Source: Nocardia carnea NBRC 14403
Lineage (GTDB): Bacteria; Actinomycetota; Actinomycetes; Mycobacteriales; Mycobacteriaceae
Reading direction: 5' to 3'
Assembly: GCF_000308515.1 (NCBI RefSeq)
Contig: NZ_BAFV01000039.1
Span: forward strand, 332,995 to 396,994
DNA: 64,000 nt
Part shown: positions 44,225-55,732 of the stretch, piece by piece
How the letters are laid out: each line of letters starts with the position of its first letter
How positions within the stretch are numbered: position 1 is the stretch's first letter
Notes under the pieces: generated by a model
What the model saw: only the letters and a program-made list of their open reading frames with translations
Told to the model about the DNA's origin: nothing
Database searches by the model: none
Position numbers and translations under genes: made by a program

Positions 44225-45496
44225 TTAAACGGTATTCAGGGGCGGCGACGGCGGGAAGACGACCGGCAACGACGCCAGGGCCCGGTGGAAAGGCCCTGGG
44301 CGCCAGCCGAGTTCCTCGGACGGCACCGCCAGTTCCAGCTCCGGGAGCGCGTCGAGCAGCAGGTCGATCGCCCCCTGGACCACCACGAGCGCCGGGGACT
44401 GCGCCGGGCAGGTATGTGGTCCGATACTCCAGGCCAGATGTGACCGGTTACCGATATGGTCGCCGCCCCGGACGGCCGGATCGTTGTTACACGCGGCCAG
44501 GCTGATCAGTACCGGCTGGTGAGCCGGTAGCCAGGTGTTCTCCACGAGAATCGGCTGACGCGGATAGGTGGTGCAGAAATTCGCCATCGGCGGGTCGTTG
44601 AACAACACCTCGTCGAGCGCGTCCCGGGTGGACAGACTGCCGCCGAGCATACTTCCGCCGAACCGCTCATCGGTCATCATCAGCAGCAAGGTGTTGTTGA
44701 TCAGGTTCTGCTGCGGTTCCACCCCGGCGCCGTAGAAGCTGATCAGATTCGACAGCAGCTCTTCGTCATCCAGTTTCGCCGGATGATGGACCAGCCGCGA
44801 GGTGACATCGCTCCCGGGATCGGAACGCTTCTGGAAGATCAGCTCCATCAACGCTTCGCTCAGATGGTTCATCCCCCATTCGGCGTTGACCGTATCGAAC
44901 AGCGCGGCCATCCCGTTGGCGACCCGTTCCCCCAGTTCCGGCGTGCACCCGACCATCCGGTTGAGCACCTCGAAAACCAGCGGGAAGGCGTACTGCGTGA
45001 CGAGATCGGCTTTCCCGGTTTCGCAGAACGAGTTGATCAGCGGAACGGCGATCCGCTCCACCGTCCGGTGCAACTCGTGCAGATCGATCCCGTCGATCGC
45101 GTGCACATACGCCTGGCGATAGCGCAGATGCAGATCACCGCTGTTGCGCAGCGCGTTCGGATACCACTCCATCATCGGCCGGATCGGCGAATCGGGCGGG
45201 ATACTGCCCTGCCAGGTCCGCGGATCGGCCGGGAAACGGTCGGGATCGTTGAGAATCCGGACCGCCGCCTCATACCCGATCACCAAGGTGGCCGGAACAC
45301 CCGGAGCCAGGTCGATGGGAACCAGCGACCCGTACCGGCTACGCATCGCGGCATAGGCGCGATGCGGGTCGCCGGCGAATTCCTCGGTGTAGAGACTGAA
45401 TCGTGGGCCAACGCCTCCGGTGGGTTCTCCGTGGACCACCGGACTACCGGCGAACGGAGGTTGTTGCTGCGGAACCGGAGAATGCTGCGTGGTCAA
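44225..45496 (-). CDS. CYP157-like cytochrome P450 lacking EXXR (paralogue 1, cvnE-like)
   Basis: 423 residues from TTG 45496, which overlaps the GTPase stop (TTTGA). GGAG precedes the start by 8 bases. The heme loop is WSIGPHTCPAQ; the K-helix reads ALDEVLFNDPPM, so EXXR is absent; the I helix has YGAGVEPQQN. This is the CYP157 pattern of Streptomyces conservons, where the gene directly follows cvnD. It shares HGEPTGGV and the FCTTYPRQP segment with paralogue 2. Role unknown; binding a ligand or substrate without ordinary catalysis is conceivable. Confidence 0.9.
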   Translation of the reverse strand: MTTQHSPVPQQQPPFAGSPVVHGEPTGGVGPRFSLYTEEFAGDPHRAYAAMRSRYGSLVPIDLAPGVPATLVIGYEAAVRILNDPDRFPADPRTWQGSIPPDSPIRPMMEWYPNALRNSGDLHLRYRQAYVHAIDGIDLHELHRTVERIAVPLINSFCETGKADLVTQYAFPLVFEVLNRMVGCTPELGERVANGMAALFDTVNAEWGMNHLSEALMELIFQKRSDPGSDVTSRLVHHPAKLDDEELLSNLISFYGAGVEPQQNLINNTLLLMMTDERFGGSMLGGSLSTRDALDEVLFNDPPMANFCTTYPRQPILVENTWLPAHQPVLISLAACNNDPAVRGGDHIGNRSHLAWSIGPHTCPAQSPALVVVQGAIDLLLDALPELELAVPSEELGWRPGPFHRALASLPVVFPPSPPLNTV

Positions 45497-46116
45497 AGAC
45501 GAGACTCCAATCGATGGAACAGATATTCGACGAGCGTGATCAGCCCCTGCAAGCAGGTACGCCGATCCCGGGCGTCGAGCGCGACGAGCGGAGTGTCCTC
45601 GGTCAGGTCGAGCGCTTCACGAATCTCCGACAGCGGATAGCGATTCGATCCCTCGAACTCGTTGACCCCGACCGCGTAGGGCACCCCACGCTCCTCCAGC
45701 GTAGCGAGCACCTCGTCGGCCTTCTCGATCCGCCGGGTATCGACCAGCACCAGGGCGCCCAGGGCGCCCTTGGCCAGTTCCTCCCACAGCGGGATGAACC
45801 GCTGCTGCCCCGGCGTGCCGAAGAGATACAGCGCCAACTCGGGATTGAGTGTGATGCGCCCGAAGTCCATCGCGACCGTCGTCGTTGTCTTCGATCCCAG
45901 TCCGCCCAGATCGTCGATCCCGACGCTGGCCTCGGTGATGGTTTCCTCGGTACGCAGCGGTTTGATCTCCGAAACACTGCTCACGAAGGTGGTTTTACCG
46001 ACGCCGAAATTACCGGCGACCAGCAATTTCACCGACCGGGTCACCGTCTCCGCAACGTAGTCGACCGCGCGGCCGTAATCCGCGGACCGATCAGGCCGGG
46101 AGAGCACGGAGCCCAT
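45493..46116 (-). CDS. cvnD: CvnD-type small GTPase of the conservon
   Basis: 207 residues. The P-loop is VAGNFGVGKTTFV, the G3 motif is FGTPGQQRF, and the region AVGVNEFEG takes the place of NKxD. This is the MglA/Rab-like GTPase family found in every conservon. It lies on the membrane face with CvnA, B and C and is thought to act like a GPCR-associated G protein. Its ATG lies within the DUF742 gene (26-base overlap). Confidence 0.93.
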   Translation of the reverse strand: MGSVLSRPDRSADYGRAVDYVAETVTRSVKLLVAGNFGVGKTTFVSSVSEIKPLRTEETITEASVGIDDLGGLGSKTTTTVAMDFGRITLNPELALYLFGTPGQQRFIPLWEELAKGALGALVLVDTRRIEKADEVLATLEERGVPYAVGVNEFEGSNRYPLSEIREALDLTEDTPLVALDARDRRTCLQGLITLVEYLFHRLESRL

Positions 46117-46438
46117 TGAGTACCTCCTCGAGCAGGGCGATCTCCGGCATGATCTCCGCCGGGGTCGGGATATTCAGGTGTCCGCTGTCCAGCAGATCGG
46201 AGACGACGATCGTCACCACCGACGGCGGCAGGTCGAGATACGCGGCGACCTCCGCGATCGACAGGGCACCACGAGCGCATACATCGACCACTCGGCGCGC
46301 GTCCGGAGTGGCGCCCGGCGCCGGGTCCGATACGGCGACGACAAGCGTCACCAGACCCAGCTCGCGGGTCGGACGCGAGCGCCCGCCGGTCCGCACGTAG
46401 GCACGGACCAGGTCTGGGTCACGCCGCGACCGGCTCAT
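46091..46438 (-). CDS. cvnC: CvnC, DUF742 protein
   Basis: 115 residues. RPTRELGLVTLVVAVSD and SIAEVAAYLDLPPSVVTIVV then SDLLDSGHL are the DUF742 hallmarks, a winged-helix-like fold. It links CvnB/CvnA and the GTPase in the complex. ATG overlaps the cvnB stop by 4 bases. Confidence 0.93.
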   Translation of the reverse strand: MSRSRRDPDLVRAYVRTGGRSRPTRELGLVTLVVAVSDPAPGATPDARRVVDVCARGALSIAEVAAYLDLPPSVVTIVVSDLLDSGHLNIPTPAEIMPEIALLEEVLNGLRALPA

Positions 46439-46869
46439 TGCAGATCGCCGCCGTGTGCGCCTCTGCGGGGCTCACTACCGAGCTCGTGGCCCACCCGGCC
46501 GGCCAGCTCGTTCATGCGATGTGCGATGAGACCCACATCGATATCGGTCATGGTCGCCACGCCGAGCAGCGCGCCCTCGCCGGCGGCGGTGATCATGATC
46601 ATGCCCTGGTCGTATTCGGTCATGTTCTGCCGTACATCGTTTCCGGTGCTGCCACAGAACTCTCCGAGCGCCTTGCCCAGCGAGCGCAGACCCGAGGCCG
46701 CGGCCGCGAACCGTTCGGCATCGTCTTTGGCGATACCGGCAGAATGCGCGATACGCAGCCCGTCCTCGGAGAGCAGAACGGCGAATCGGACGCCGGGAAC
46801 CTCGAGATCGTCCAGTAACCAGCCCAGTTTATTGGTGCTGTCTGATACCACTGTCCTCGGTGAACCCAT
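46435..46869 (-). CDS. cvnB: CvnB, roadblock/LC7 protein
   Basis: 144 residues. KLGWLLDDLEVPGVRFAVL, EDGLRIAHSAGIAKDDAERF and MITAAGEGALLGVATMTDID are roadblock/LC7 features. Such proteins act as GTPase regulators or scaffolds, here for CvnD. The ATG at 46869 overlaps the cvnA stop by one base (TGATG). Confidence 0.92.
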   Translation of the reverse strand: MGSPRTVVSDSTNKLGWLLDDLEVPGVRFAVLLSEDGLRIAHSAGIAKDDAERFAAAASGLRSLGKALGEFCGSTGNDVRQNMTEYDQGMIMITAAGEGALLGVATMTDIDVGLIAHRMNELAGRVGHELGSEPRRGAHGGDLQ

Positions 46870-48443
46870 CAGGATGTCATCCCTTCGGTGTTTTCGGATG
46901 CGGCGGCTCGGCCGCTCTTGGAGCCGCTCTGCCAGGCGGCGGCGATATCGGGGCGAGCCTGCCCCTGTTCGGTCCTGGATTGCCCGGACAGACGATCGTT
47001 GATATCCGCGGGTACGGCCGCGGCACGGCGGCGCCGCCTGGGCAGACCACCGCTGGTGATGTCGTGCACGGTTGTCCGCTGTTCGGTGCCGGTGTCCTCG
47101 GCGGATTCCGCCGAGGACCATTCGCCGGGCGCCGGCGCTTCGGCCGCGGCGGGTACCGCGGCATGGGCGCCGGTCTCGGTGGCGGCATGCGCACCACCCC
47201 GAGCCGACATCGTGTTGCCGGCCAGGGCATTACCGTTACCACTCGATACCGCGGAGGCCTGGCCACCGGGTACCGCAGCGAGTTCCCGGGGGGCCGGGCC
47301 GCCGTTGGAGAGAGCGTCGTTGTCGTTATCGGCCTTTGGAGCGACCAGCAGTGCCTCCGGAATGTAGACCATGGCGCGCATACCGCCGTAGGCGTTCGGG
47401 CCGTCGATGTAGACGGTGAACCCGTAGCGGCGAGCGAGGGCGGCGATGCCGGGGAAACCGACCTTGGGGGCCGGGCCCAGCTGGTGGATATCGACCGTGC
47501 GTTCGTTGGCCAGAACCTGGCGCGACTCCTCCATCTGCTCGGCGTTCATCCGCACGCCGGCGTCGTCGACGATCACGGTCACACCGTGATGGCCTTCCTG
47601 GAAGGTGACGTCGACGAACGAAGTGGGCGGCGAATAACGCAGGGCGTTGTCGATGAGCGAGGCCAGGGTGTGCACCAGCGGTTCCACCGCGCGGCTGATA
47701 ACGACGCGGTCGAGCTGGGCGGGCCGTACGCGCAGGTAGTCGCGCACACGACCGGTCGCGCCGCCCACCACATCGGTGAGCGACTGGGCGGGCCACCGGC
47801 GGCCGGGCAGGCCACCACAGACGATCACATAGGACTGGGCCTGGCGGATCATCTGCTGCACGGTGTGGTCGATACGGATGAGGGTCTCGTACACGCGGTC
47901 GTCACGGTGTTCACGCAGCGCGGCGCTCACCACCTGACTGACGTCGGCGCCGAGGCTCACCACCGAAGTCCCGAAGGAACGCACCGCCGCGCTGGTCGCT
48001 TCGCGGGCAAGCGATTCGGAGCGTTCGCGGCCGCTGTCGGCCTCGGTGCGCACGCTCTGCTCGGCCGCGGCGACCGCGGCGCGGGTTTGTTCTTCGGTTT
48101 CGCGGGTGACGGTTTCACGGGTTTCGCTCTGGACGGTGCGCAGATCTTCGGAAACCCGATCGAGGATCCAGCGCAGGCACTGCGCGAAGCGCGAGTTCTC
48201 GAGTCCCGGCGGGACTTCGGGACCGACGGCGGTCTGTTCGAACCGGCGTACGGATTCCGATAGCGCGGGCAGTGTGCTCGCGGCGAGATGTTCGAGGGCA
48301 TCTTCGCGAACGGCCAGCTCCCGCTCGAGTACGGAGAGACGCTTCTGTTGTTCGCGCACGGCCCGAACGGCGTACCACGCCACGCCGAGCACCAGTAAGG
48401 TGGCGAGGATCCAGGGAAGCAGCACGGCGGTATTCAGATTCAT
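46869..48443 (-). CDS. cvnA: CvnA, membrane sensor with HATPase domain
   Basis: About 524 residues from ATG 48443, where a single membrane helix begins (AVLLPWILATLLVLGVAWYA). A helical, coiled-coil-rich stretch (about 40-220) leads to an HATPase-like domain with PLVHTLASLIDNALRYSPPT (N box) and VIVDDAGVRM. No histidine phosphoacceptor domain (HisKA) is seen. The last 140 residues are low-complexity and rich in Ala, Pro and Arg. An alternative ATG at 48593 has AAGGGA only two bases before it and inside the hairpin at 48596-48633. First gene of the conservon. Confidence 0.85.
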   Translation of the reverse strand: MNLNTAVLLPWILATLLVLGVAWYAVRAVREQQKRLSVLERELAVREDALEHLAASTLPALSESVRRFEQTAVGPEVPPGLENSRFAQCLRWILDRVSEDLRTVQSETRETVTRETEEQTRAAVAAAEQSVRTEADSGRERSESLAREATSAAVRSFGTSVVSLGADVSQVVSAALREHRDDRVYETLIRIDHTVQQMIRQAQSYVIVCGGLPGRRWPAQSLTDVVGGATGRVRDYLRVRPAQLDRVVISRAVEPLVHTLASLIDNALRYSPPTSFVDVTFQEGHHGVTVIVDDAGVRMNAEQMEESRQVLANERTVDIHQLGPAPKVGFPGIAALARRYGFTVYIDGPNAYGGMRAMVYIPEALLVAPKADNDNDALSNGGPAPRELAAVPGGQASAVSSGNGNALAGNTMSARGGAHAATETGAHAAVPAAAEAPAPGEWSSAESAEDTGTEQRTTVHDITSGGLPRRRRRAAAVPADINDRLSGQSRTEQGQARPDIAAAWQSGSKSGRAAASENTEGMTS

Positions 48444-48595
48444 CAGCTTTCTCGTCGTTGACGGGGCTCGAGGTGCGCCACGCGGTGCCGTGGATGCCAC
48501 GGCGCTTCGTCTCGCCTTCCTCGCGACGCCGACCATGTTCGCCCCTGGCCGGATGAGGTCCGCGCCGGGCACCAGCGGTCCGGTCGGTGACATAT

Positions 48596-48633
48596 CCCTT
48601 AGACACTTTCGGCTACTCGAAAGTAACTAAGGG
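48596..48633. promoter_or_regulatory. Nested perfect inverted repeat upstream of cvnA
   Basis: Outer arms CCCTTAG (48596-48602) and CTAAGGG (48627-48633) and inner arms ACTTTCG (48605-48611) and CGAAAGT (48618-48624) pair perfectly, with a 2x2 mismatch (AC/AA) and a 6-base loop. It ends 3 bases before the ATG at 48593 and about 150 bases before the preferred start. Confidence 0.6.
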
Positions 48634-49201
48634 ACAAGTCATTCGGCCGTTCGCTGACCATCGGAGCACATCCTCGATGGCCCGGAACCCGACGACTCGC
48701 TCACAGTAGCAGCATTGACGTGAACTCTCTCAATAACGGTCGATAATCGATTGTCACCGATCCGTGATAGTGCCGGGACCTCGTAGAATGCGGAAAGGCA
48801 TTGCGCGGGTGAAGATCACGAACTCGATTCCTCCCCCGAGACCCCCGTGATCTCACGCGTGCCACAGCCCACATCGCACGACTGTCCCCTATCACCAGCG
48901 ACGGAGCGGAAACCGGACCGGCCGGTCGGCGATTGGCAACACGCGCCGAAAATTGATATCAGGGTCTCGACCGAATCCCCGGCCGTACAGCCGACACCGG
49001 AGACCGTCCGCACAGAAAACAATAATGCCGCGCTACACAATCCCGCCCGTTCACAGAACTCGGCCGCCGCCAATATGCCCGGGAACCGCTACCACACCGG
49101 CATTAACGCGAGGAAATACGACCGTTTCCGATCAACTCCGCAGCGGCCCATACCAGTGGACGGCTTCCGGCTGCCAGTCCGGACCGATTCTGGTATAGAC
49201 C
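48634..49201. other. 570-base gap with no supported gene
   Basis: Lower in GC than its surroundings. The frame that runs through it (48847-49278) lacks a ribosome site, a start bias and any family look. It may hold the promoter of cvnA near its left end. Confidence 0.55.
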
Positions 49202-49237
49202 AATTCGGGCGGCGGCCGCTCGGCCGCCGCCCGAATT
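49202..49237 (-). terminator. Terminator hairpin of the suf operon
   Basis: AATTCGGGCGGCGGCCG (49202-49218), loop CT, and CGGCCGCCGCCCGAATT (49221-49237): a perfect 17-bp stem, 31 bases after the last suf stop. The two-base loop makes it nearly a continuous palindrome of 36 bases. Confidence 0.75.
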
Positions 49238-49267
49238 CGACGTCGCTGAAGTTGTCGCCGAGCCCAC

Positions 49268-49651
49268 CTAGACGGTGAAACCCAGCGCCCGCAATTGTTC
49301 CCGGCCGTCCTCGGTGATCTTGTCGGGACCCCACGGCGGCATCCACACCCAGTTGATCTTCAGATCGTCGACCAGTCCGCTGCGCACCAGCGCATTACGC
49401 GACTGATCCTCGATGACATCGGTGAGCGGGCAGGCCGCGGAGGTCAGGGTCATATCGAGTACCGCGGTGCTCTCCTCGACCCGCAGGCCGTACACCAGGC
49501 CCAGATCCACGACATTGATACCGAGTTCGGGATCGACCACATCGCGCATCGCCTCCTCGAGATCGGCGAGCTGCGCGAGATCCTCGGCCGACAGTTCGGC
49601 CTCGGCGGGTGCGGAATCCGCGGTGGATTCGGTGGCGGCTGTTTCGGTCAT
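49268..49651 (-). CDS. sufT: SufT, DUF59 iron-sulfur assembly factor
   Basis: 127 residues. After a 25-residue acidic Ala-rich stretch comes a MIP18/DUF59 domain: DVVDPELGINVVDLGLVYGL, TLTSAACPLTD (conserved Cys) and WVWMPPWGPDKITEDGREQL. It helps deliver Fe-S clusters. Last gene of the suf operon; its ATG overlaps sufU by 4 bases. Mtb has an equivalent at the end of its suf cluster (Rv1466). Confidence 0.92.
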   Translation of the reverse strand: MTETAATESTADSAPAEAELSAEDLAQLADLEEAMRDVVDPELGINVVDLGLVYGLRVEESTAVLDMTLTSAACPLTDVIEDQSRNALVRSGLVDDLKINWVWMPPWGPDKITEDGREQLRALGFTV

Positions 49652-50154
49652 GATGTTTCCCCGTTCCGTACTCGGTCGGTCTCCGGCGTCACGGCGGCCG
49701 AGGCGACGGCATCGGCGGCACCGTCGATCCGGAGCACCGCATCCTTGAACGCCATCCAGCCCAGAAGAGCACATTTCACGCGGGCCGGATACTTGGCGAC
49801 ACCGGCGAAGGCAATGCCGTCACCGATGATGTCCTCGTCGCCCTCGACGGTACCCCGGCTGCCGATCATCTCGTTGAACGAGTCGACGACACCCAGCGCC
49901 TCACCCACCGGCAACCCGATCACCTGATCGGTGAGCACCGAGATCGACGCCTGGCTGATCGAACAGCCCTGCCCGTCGTAGGACACATCGGCGACATCCC
50001 CGGCGTCGCCGAGATGCACCCGCAGGGTCACTTCGTCGCCGCAGGTCGGGTTCACATGGTGCACCTCGGCGCCGTACGGCTCCCGCAACCCGCGATTGTG
50101 CGGGTGCTTGTAGTGATCCAGGATCACTTCCTGGTACATCTGTTCCATACGCAT
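49648..50154 (-). CDS. sufU: SufU, zinc-binding sulfur-transfer / scaffold-like protein
   Basis: 168 residues, IscU/SufU fold. Conserved Cys in NPTCGDEVTL, GQGCSISQAS and ARVKCALLGW plus a nearby Asp bind zinc; the SufU-type insertion (about residues 85-115, EALGVVDSFNEMIGSRGTVE) is present. SufU accepts sulfur from SufS. The ATG at 50154 follows sufS closely, 3 bases after its stop. Confidence 0.93.
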   Translation of the reverse strand: MRMEQMYQEVILDHYKHPHNRGLREPYGAEVHHVNPTCGDEVTLRVHLGDAGDVADVSYDGQGCSISQASISVLTDQVIGLPVGEALGVVDSFNEMIGSRGTVEGDEDIIGDGIAFAGVAKYPARVKCALLGWMAFKDAVLRIDGAADAVASAAVTPETDRVRNGETS

Positions 50155-50157
50155 GTT

Positions 50158-52180
<2,023 letters not shown>

Positions 52181-52218
52181 GGGTTGCTGAATTCCTTCGG
52201 TGGGCTGTGGCTGGGTGG

Positions 52219-53397
52219 TCAGACGCCGACGGCGGCGAGTTCGGCCTCGATGGCCGCCGCCAGCCGTTCGGCGACCTCCGGGACCCCGATCTTCTGGATG
52301 ATCTCGTGGAAGAAACCGCGCACCACGAGACGGCGCGCGACATCCTCCGGAATACCGCGGGCCCGCAGATAGAACAGCTGCTCGTCATCGAACCGGCCGG
52401 TGGCCGACGCATGGCCGGCGCCGACGATCTCACCGGTCTCGATCTCCAGGTTGGGCACAGAATCGGCGCGGGCGCCGTCGGTGAGCACGAGATTGCGGTT
52501 GATCTCGAAGGTATCGGTTCCCTCGGCGGCGGCGCGGATCAACACATCGCCGACCCACACCGTGCGGGCATCGCCCTTGCGCGAATCGGGATCGCCCTGC
52601 AGCGCGCCCTTGTACAGCACATTCGACTTGCAATGCGGGACGGCGTGATCGACCAGCAGCCGCTGTTCGAAATGCTGTCCGGCGTCGGCGAAGTAGAGGC
52701 CGAGGAGTTCGGCATCGCCGCCGGGGCCGGCGTAGCGGACGTTGCCGGTGAGCCGTACCAGATCCCCGCCCAGGGTGACCGCGGTATGCCGCAGGACGGC
52801 GTCACGGCCCAGGATGGCGTGGTGCGCGGTGGCATGAACCGCGTCGTCGGCCCAGTCCTGGACGGCGACGACGGTCAGCCGGGAACTGTCCCCGAGCACG
52901 AATTCGATGTTCTCGGCGTATGTGCCGCTGCCCCGCTGGTCGATGACGACGGTCACGACGGCGAATTCGGCCAGCCGCACCTGGAGATGGCCGTAGGCGG
53001 TCTTTCCCTCACCCGGACCGGTCACGCGCACGACGACAGGTTCGGCGACCTCGGTCTCCTTGCCCACCGAAACGATCGTCGCCTGCTCGAATCCGGAATA
53101 CGCTTGGGCGGCGACCCGATCCGACGGGATACCGCCGGTGCCCAGCCGGGCATCATCGCGGCCCACCGTCTCCACGGTGACTCCCGCGACCTCGGTCACC
53201 TCGACCTCGGCCTTCCCGTCCCGGATGGCCGTGCCGTTGTGCAGGCCGCGCAACCGGCGCAGCGGCGTGAACCGCCAGGCCTCGTCCTTGCTGGAGGGAA
53301 CCTCGAAGGCGTTCACATCGAACGAGGTGAAAACCTCGCCCTTGTTGATCGCCGGCTTACGAGCCTCAGCGGCCTCGGCAATATTCTCCACTGCCAT
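52219..53397 (-). CDS. sufD: SufD, scaffold subunit
   Basis: 392 residues. A beta-helix core bounded by FTPLRRLRGLHNGTAIRDG and the C-terminal FYLRARGIPEDVARRLVVRG. Its ATG overlaps sufB by one base (TGATG). With SufB and SufC it makes the SufBC2D complex. Confidence 0.95.
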   Translation of the reverse strand: MAVENIAEAAEARKPAINKGEVFTSFDVNAFEVPSSKDEAWRFTPLRRLRGLHNGTAIRDGKAEVEVTEVAGVTVETVGRDDARLGTGGIPSDRVAAQAYSGFEQATIVSVGKETEVAEPVVVRVTGPGEGKTAYGHLQVRLAEFAVVTVVIDQRGSGTYAENIEFVLGDSSRLTVVAVQDWADDAVHATAHHAILGRDAVLRHTAVTLGGDLVRLTGNVRYAGPGGDAELLGLYFADAGQHFEQRLLVDHAVPHCKSNVLYKGALQGDPDSRKGDARTVWVGDVLIRAAAEGTDTFEINRNLVLTDGARADSVPNLEIETGEIVGAGHASATGRFDDEQLFYLRARGIPEDVARRLVVRGFFHEIIQKIGVPEVAERLAAAIEAELAAVGV

Positions 53398-54833
53398 CAG
53401 CCGACGGCTCCTTCCATCTGCAGTTCGATCAGGCGGTTGAGTTCGAGTGCGTACTCCATCGGGAGTTCCTTGGCGATCGGCTCGACGAATCCGCGCACCA
53501 CCATCGCCATCGCCTCGTCCTCGGTCATACCGCGGCTCATCAGGTAGAACAGCTGATCCTCGGACACCTTCGACACGGTCGCCTCGTGACCCATGGTCAC
53601 GTCGTCCTCGCGGATATCGACGTAGGGATAGGTATCGGACCGGCTGATGGTGTCCACGAGCAGCGCATCACATTTCACCGTCGACTTGGACCCGTACGCA
53701 CCCTTGTTGACCTGGACCAGACCACGGTAGGAGGCTCGGCCACCGCCACGAGCTACCGACTTGGAGATGATGTTCGAGGAGGTGTTCGGGGCCAAGTGCA
53801 CCATCTTGGAACCGGTGTCCTGGTGCTGGCCCGGACCGGCGAACGCGACCGAGAGCACCTCGCCCTTGGCGTGCTCGCCGGTCATCCACACGGCCGGGTA
53901 CTTCATGGTGACCTTGGAACCGATATTGCCGTCGACCCACTCCATGGTCGCGCCCGCCTCGGCCTTGGCCCGCTTGGTGACCAGGTTGTAGACGTTGTTC
54001 GACCAGTTCTGGATGGTCGTGTAACGGCAGCGGCCGCCCTTTTTCACGATGATCTCGACCACCGCCGAATGCAGCGAATCCGACTTGTAGATCGGCGCGG
54101 TGCAGCCCTCGACGTAGTGCACATAGGCGCCTTCGTCGACGATGATCAAGGTGCGCTCGAACTGGCCCATGTTCTCGGTGTTGATCCGGAAGTAGGCCTG
54201 CAGCGGGATATCGACATGCACGCCCGGCGGGACGTAGATGAACGAACCACCCGACCACACCGCGGTGTTCAACGCGGAGAACTTGTTGTCACCGGCCGGA
54301 ATGACGGTGCCGAAGTACTCGCGGAAGATCTCCGGGTGCTCCTTCAGAGCCGTATCGGTGTCGAGGAAGATAACGCCCTGCTGTTCCAGGTCCTCGCGGA
54401 TCTGGTGGTAGACGACTTCGCTCTCGTACTGCGCGGCGACACCCGAGACCAGCCGCTGCTTCTCCGCTTCCGGGATGCCCAGCTTGTCGTAGGTGTTCTT
54501 GATGTCCTCGGGAAGATCTTCCCAGTTCTCGGCCTGTTTTTCGGTCGAGCGCACGAAGTACTTGATGTTGTCGAAGTCGATACCGTCGAGGTTGGACCCC
54601 CAGTGCGGCATCGGCTTGCGATCGAAGATACGCAGCGCCTTGAGCCGGTTCTCCAGCATCCAGGAGGACTCGCTCTTCTTGTCCGAGATATCGCGTACGA
54701 CCTCTTCGGACAGACCACGCTGCGCACTGGCGCCCGCCACGTCCGAATCGGCCCAGCCGTATCCGTAGTTACCCAGTGAGGCGATGGCCTCCTCCTGGGT
54801 CAGCTGCGGCACCTGGTCGGTGGTGGTCGTCAT
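53397..54833 (-). CDS. sufB: SufB, Fe-S cluster scaffold subunit
   Basis: 478 residues. [20 protein letters not shown] and [20 protein letters not shown] are typical, and EGCTAPIY includes the Cys used in assembly; near the C-terminus [20 protein letters not shown]. No intein interrupts the gene, unlike in M. tuberculosis. The ATG overlaps the sufR stop by 4 bases. Confidence 0.96.
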   Translation of the reverse strand: MTTTTDQVPQLTQEEAIASLGNYGYGWADSDVAGASAQRGLSEEVVRDISDKKSESSWMLENRLKALRIFDRKPMPHWGSNLDGIDFDNIKYFVRSTEKQAENWEDLPEDIKNTYDKLGIPEAEKQRLVSGVAAQYESEVVYHQIREDLEQQGVIFLDTDTALKEHPEIFREYFGTVIPAGDNKFSALNTAVWSGGSFIYVPPGVHVDIPLQAYFRINTENMGQFERTLIIVDEGAYVHYVEGCTAPIYKSDSLHSAVVEIIVKKGGRCRYTTIQNWSNNVYNLVTKRAKAEAGATMEWVDGNIGSKVTMKYPAVWMTGEHAKGEVLSVAFAGPGQHQDTGSKMVHLAPNTSSNIISKSVARGGGRASYRGLVQVNKGAYGSKSTVKCDALLVDTISRSDTYPYVDIREDDVTMGHEATVSKVSEDQLFYLMSRGMTEDEAMAMVVRGFVEPIAKELPMEYALELNRLIELQMEGAVG

Positions 54834-55696
54834 TCGGCACTCCTTCCGGAGTCGTTCGTTACGTCCGCTGCGGGCTGTGCAACGGTTGATGGTGAAGCGT
54901 TGTTCGGTTGGTGGCCGCCCGCCCGGTCCGGCAGGACGGTGAGCGGGACATGCGTTGTGCAGGCGCAGTCGCCGTTGGCGATGGTCGCCAGCCGCTGCAC
55001 ATGCGTGCCGAGCACTTCCCGGAAGGCCTCGAGCTCGGCCTCGCAGAGCTCGGGGAATTCCTCGGCCACATGCGAGACCGGGCAGTGGTGCTGGCAGATC
55101 TGCACACCCGCACCCACTCGCCGGGTACTCGCGGCGAACCCGGCATCCGACAGCGCCGTAGCGATCTCGTCGGCCTTGGCCACCGTTTCGGACCGAACGG
55201 TATCGTCCCCGGTCGCGCCCGGATCAGCCGCCTGCCCCTTCGTCTGGGCGGGCAACGGGTCGATGCCGTCGACCAGGGTGCGTGCCCGTTTCCGGGCGAA
55301 GGCCGTTACGGCATCCTCGCCGCCGATCTCACGCAGCTGCCGGATGGCCGCGCCGGCGAGATCGTCGTACGCGTGCCCGAGCATGCTGCGTCCGGCGGCG
55401 GTGAGCTGGTACTGCTTGGCCGGACGTCCACGCCCCTTCTGCTGCCACGGCGCGGATCGGCCCGCCCGCGCATGACCGGATTCGATAAGCGCGTCCAGAT
55501 GGCGCCGCACACCGGCCGGAGCCAGCCCCAGCGCGGCACCGACCGCGGTCGCGGTGATCGGGCCGTCCTCGAGCAGCAGTTGGATGATCGCCGCCCGGGT
55601 CTGGCCCTCGCCACCGATCACGGGCGCGCCGACGGACCCGGTACCGGCCCGGTGACCAGCCCTTTCGTCCACATTCGGCAAACCCACAGTTTTCAC
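54830..55696 (-). CDS. sufR: SufR, iron-sulfur-sensing repressor of the suf operon
   Basis: 288 residues. The helix-turn-helix is at about 40-110 ([20 protein letters not shown], then [17 protein letters not shown]). The C-terminal Cys set ([26 protein letters not shown]) probably holds a 4Fe-4S cluster, so cluster status sets repression. An operator-like sequence overlaps the GTG at 55696, so the real start may be slightly downstream (GTG at 55687). First gene of sufRBDCSUT; in mycobacteria it likewise heads the operon. Confidence 0.9.
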   Translation of the reverse strand: MKTVGLPNVDERAGHRAGTGSVGAPVIGGEGQTRAAIIQLLLEDGPITATAVGAALGLAPAGVRRHLDALIESGHARAGRSAPWQQKGRGRPAKQYQLTAAGRSMLGHAYDDLAGAAIRQLREIGGEDAVTAFARKRARTLVDGIDPLPAQTKGQAADPGATGDDTVRSETVAKADEIATALSDAGFAASTRRVGAGVQICQHHCPVSHVAEEFPELCEAELEAFREVLGTHVQRLATIANGDCACTTHVPLTVLPDRAGGHQPNNASPSTVAQPAADVTNDSGRSAE

Positions 55697-55707
55697 AACA
55701 TCAGTGT
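55693..55707 (-). promoter_or_regulatory. SufR-type operator
   Basis: Minus strand ACACT-GATGT-TGTGA, arms of the form I recall for mycobacterial SufR (ACACT-N5-TGTGA). It lies over the first codon of sufR, 20-30 bases after a TTAGAT -10-like element (55727-55732). Binding here would block the operon promoter. Confidence 0.55.
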
Positions 55708-55732
55708 GGCGGAATTCGTTCCCGAAATCTAA

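Noticed and set aside
48847..49278. Plus-strand frame in the gap before the suf terminator
   Set aside because: No ribosome site, no start bias, and it runs through the perfect terminator hairpin.
53586..54779. Plus-strand 397-codon frame over sufB
   Set aside because: It is the reverse-strand shadow of sufB, which is complete and unambiguous.
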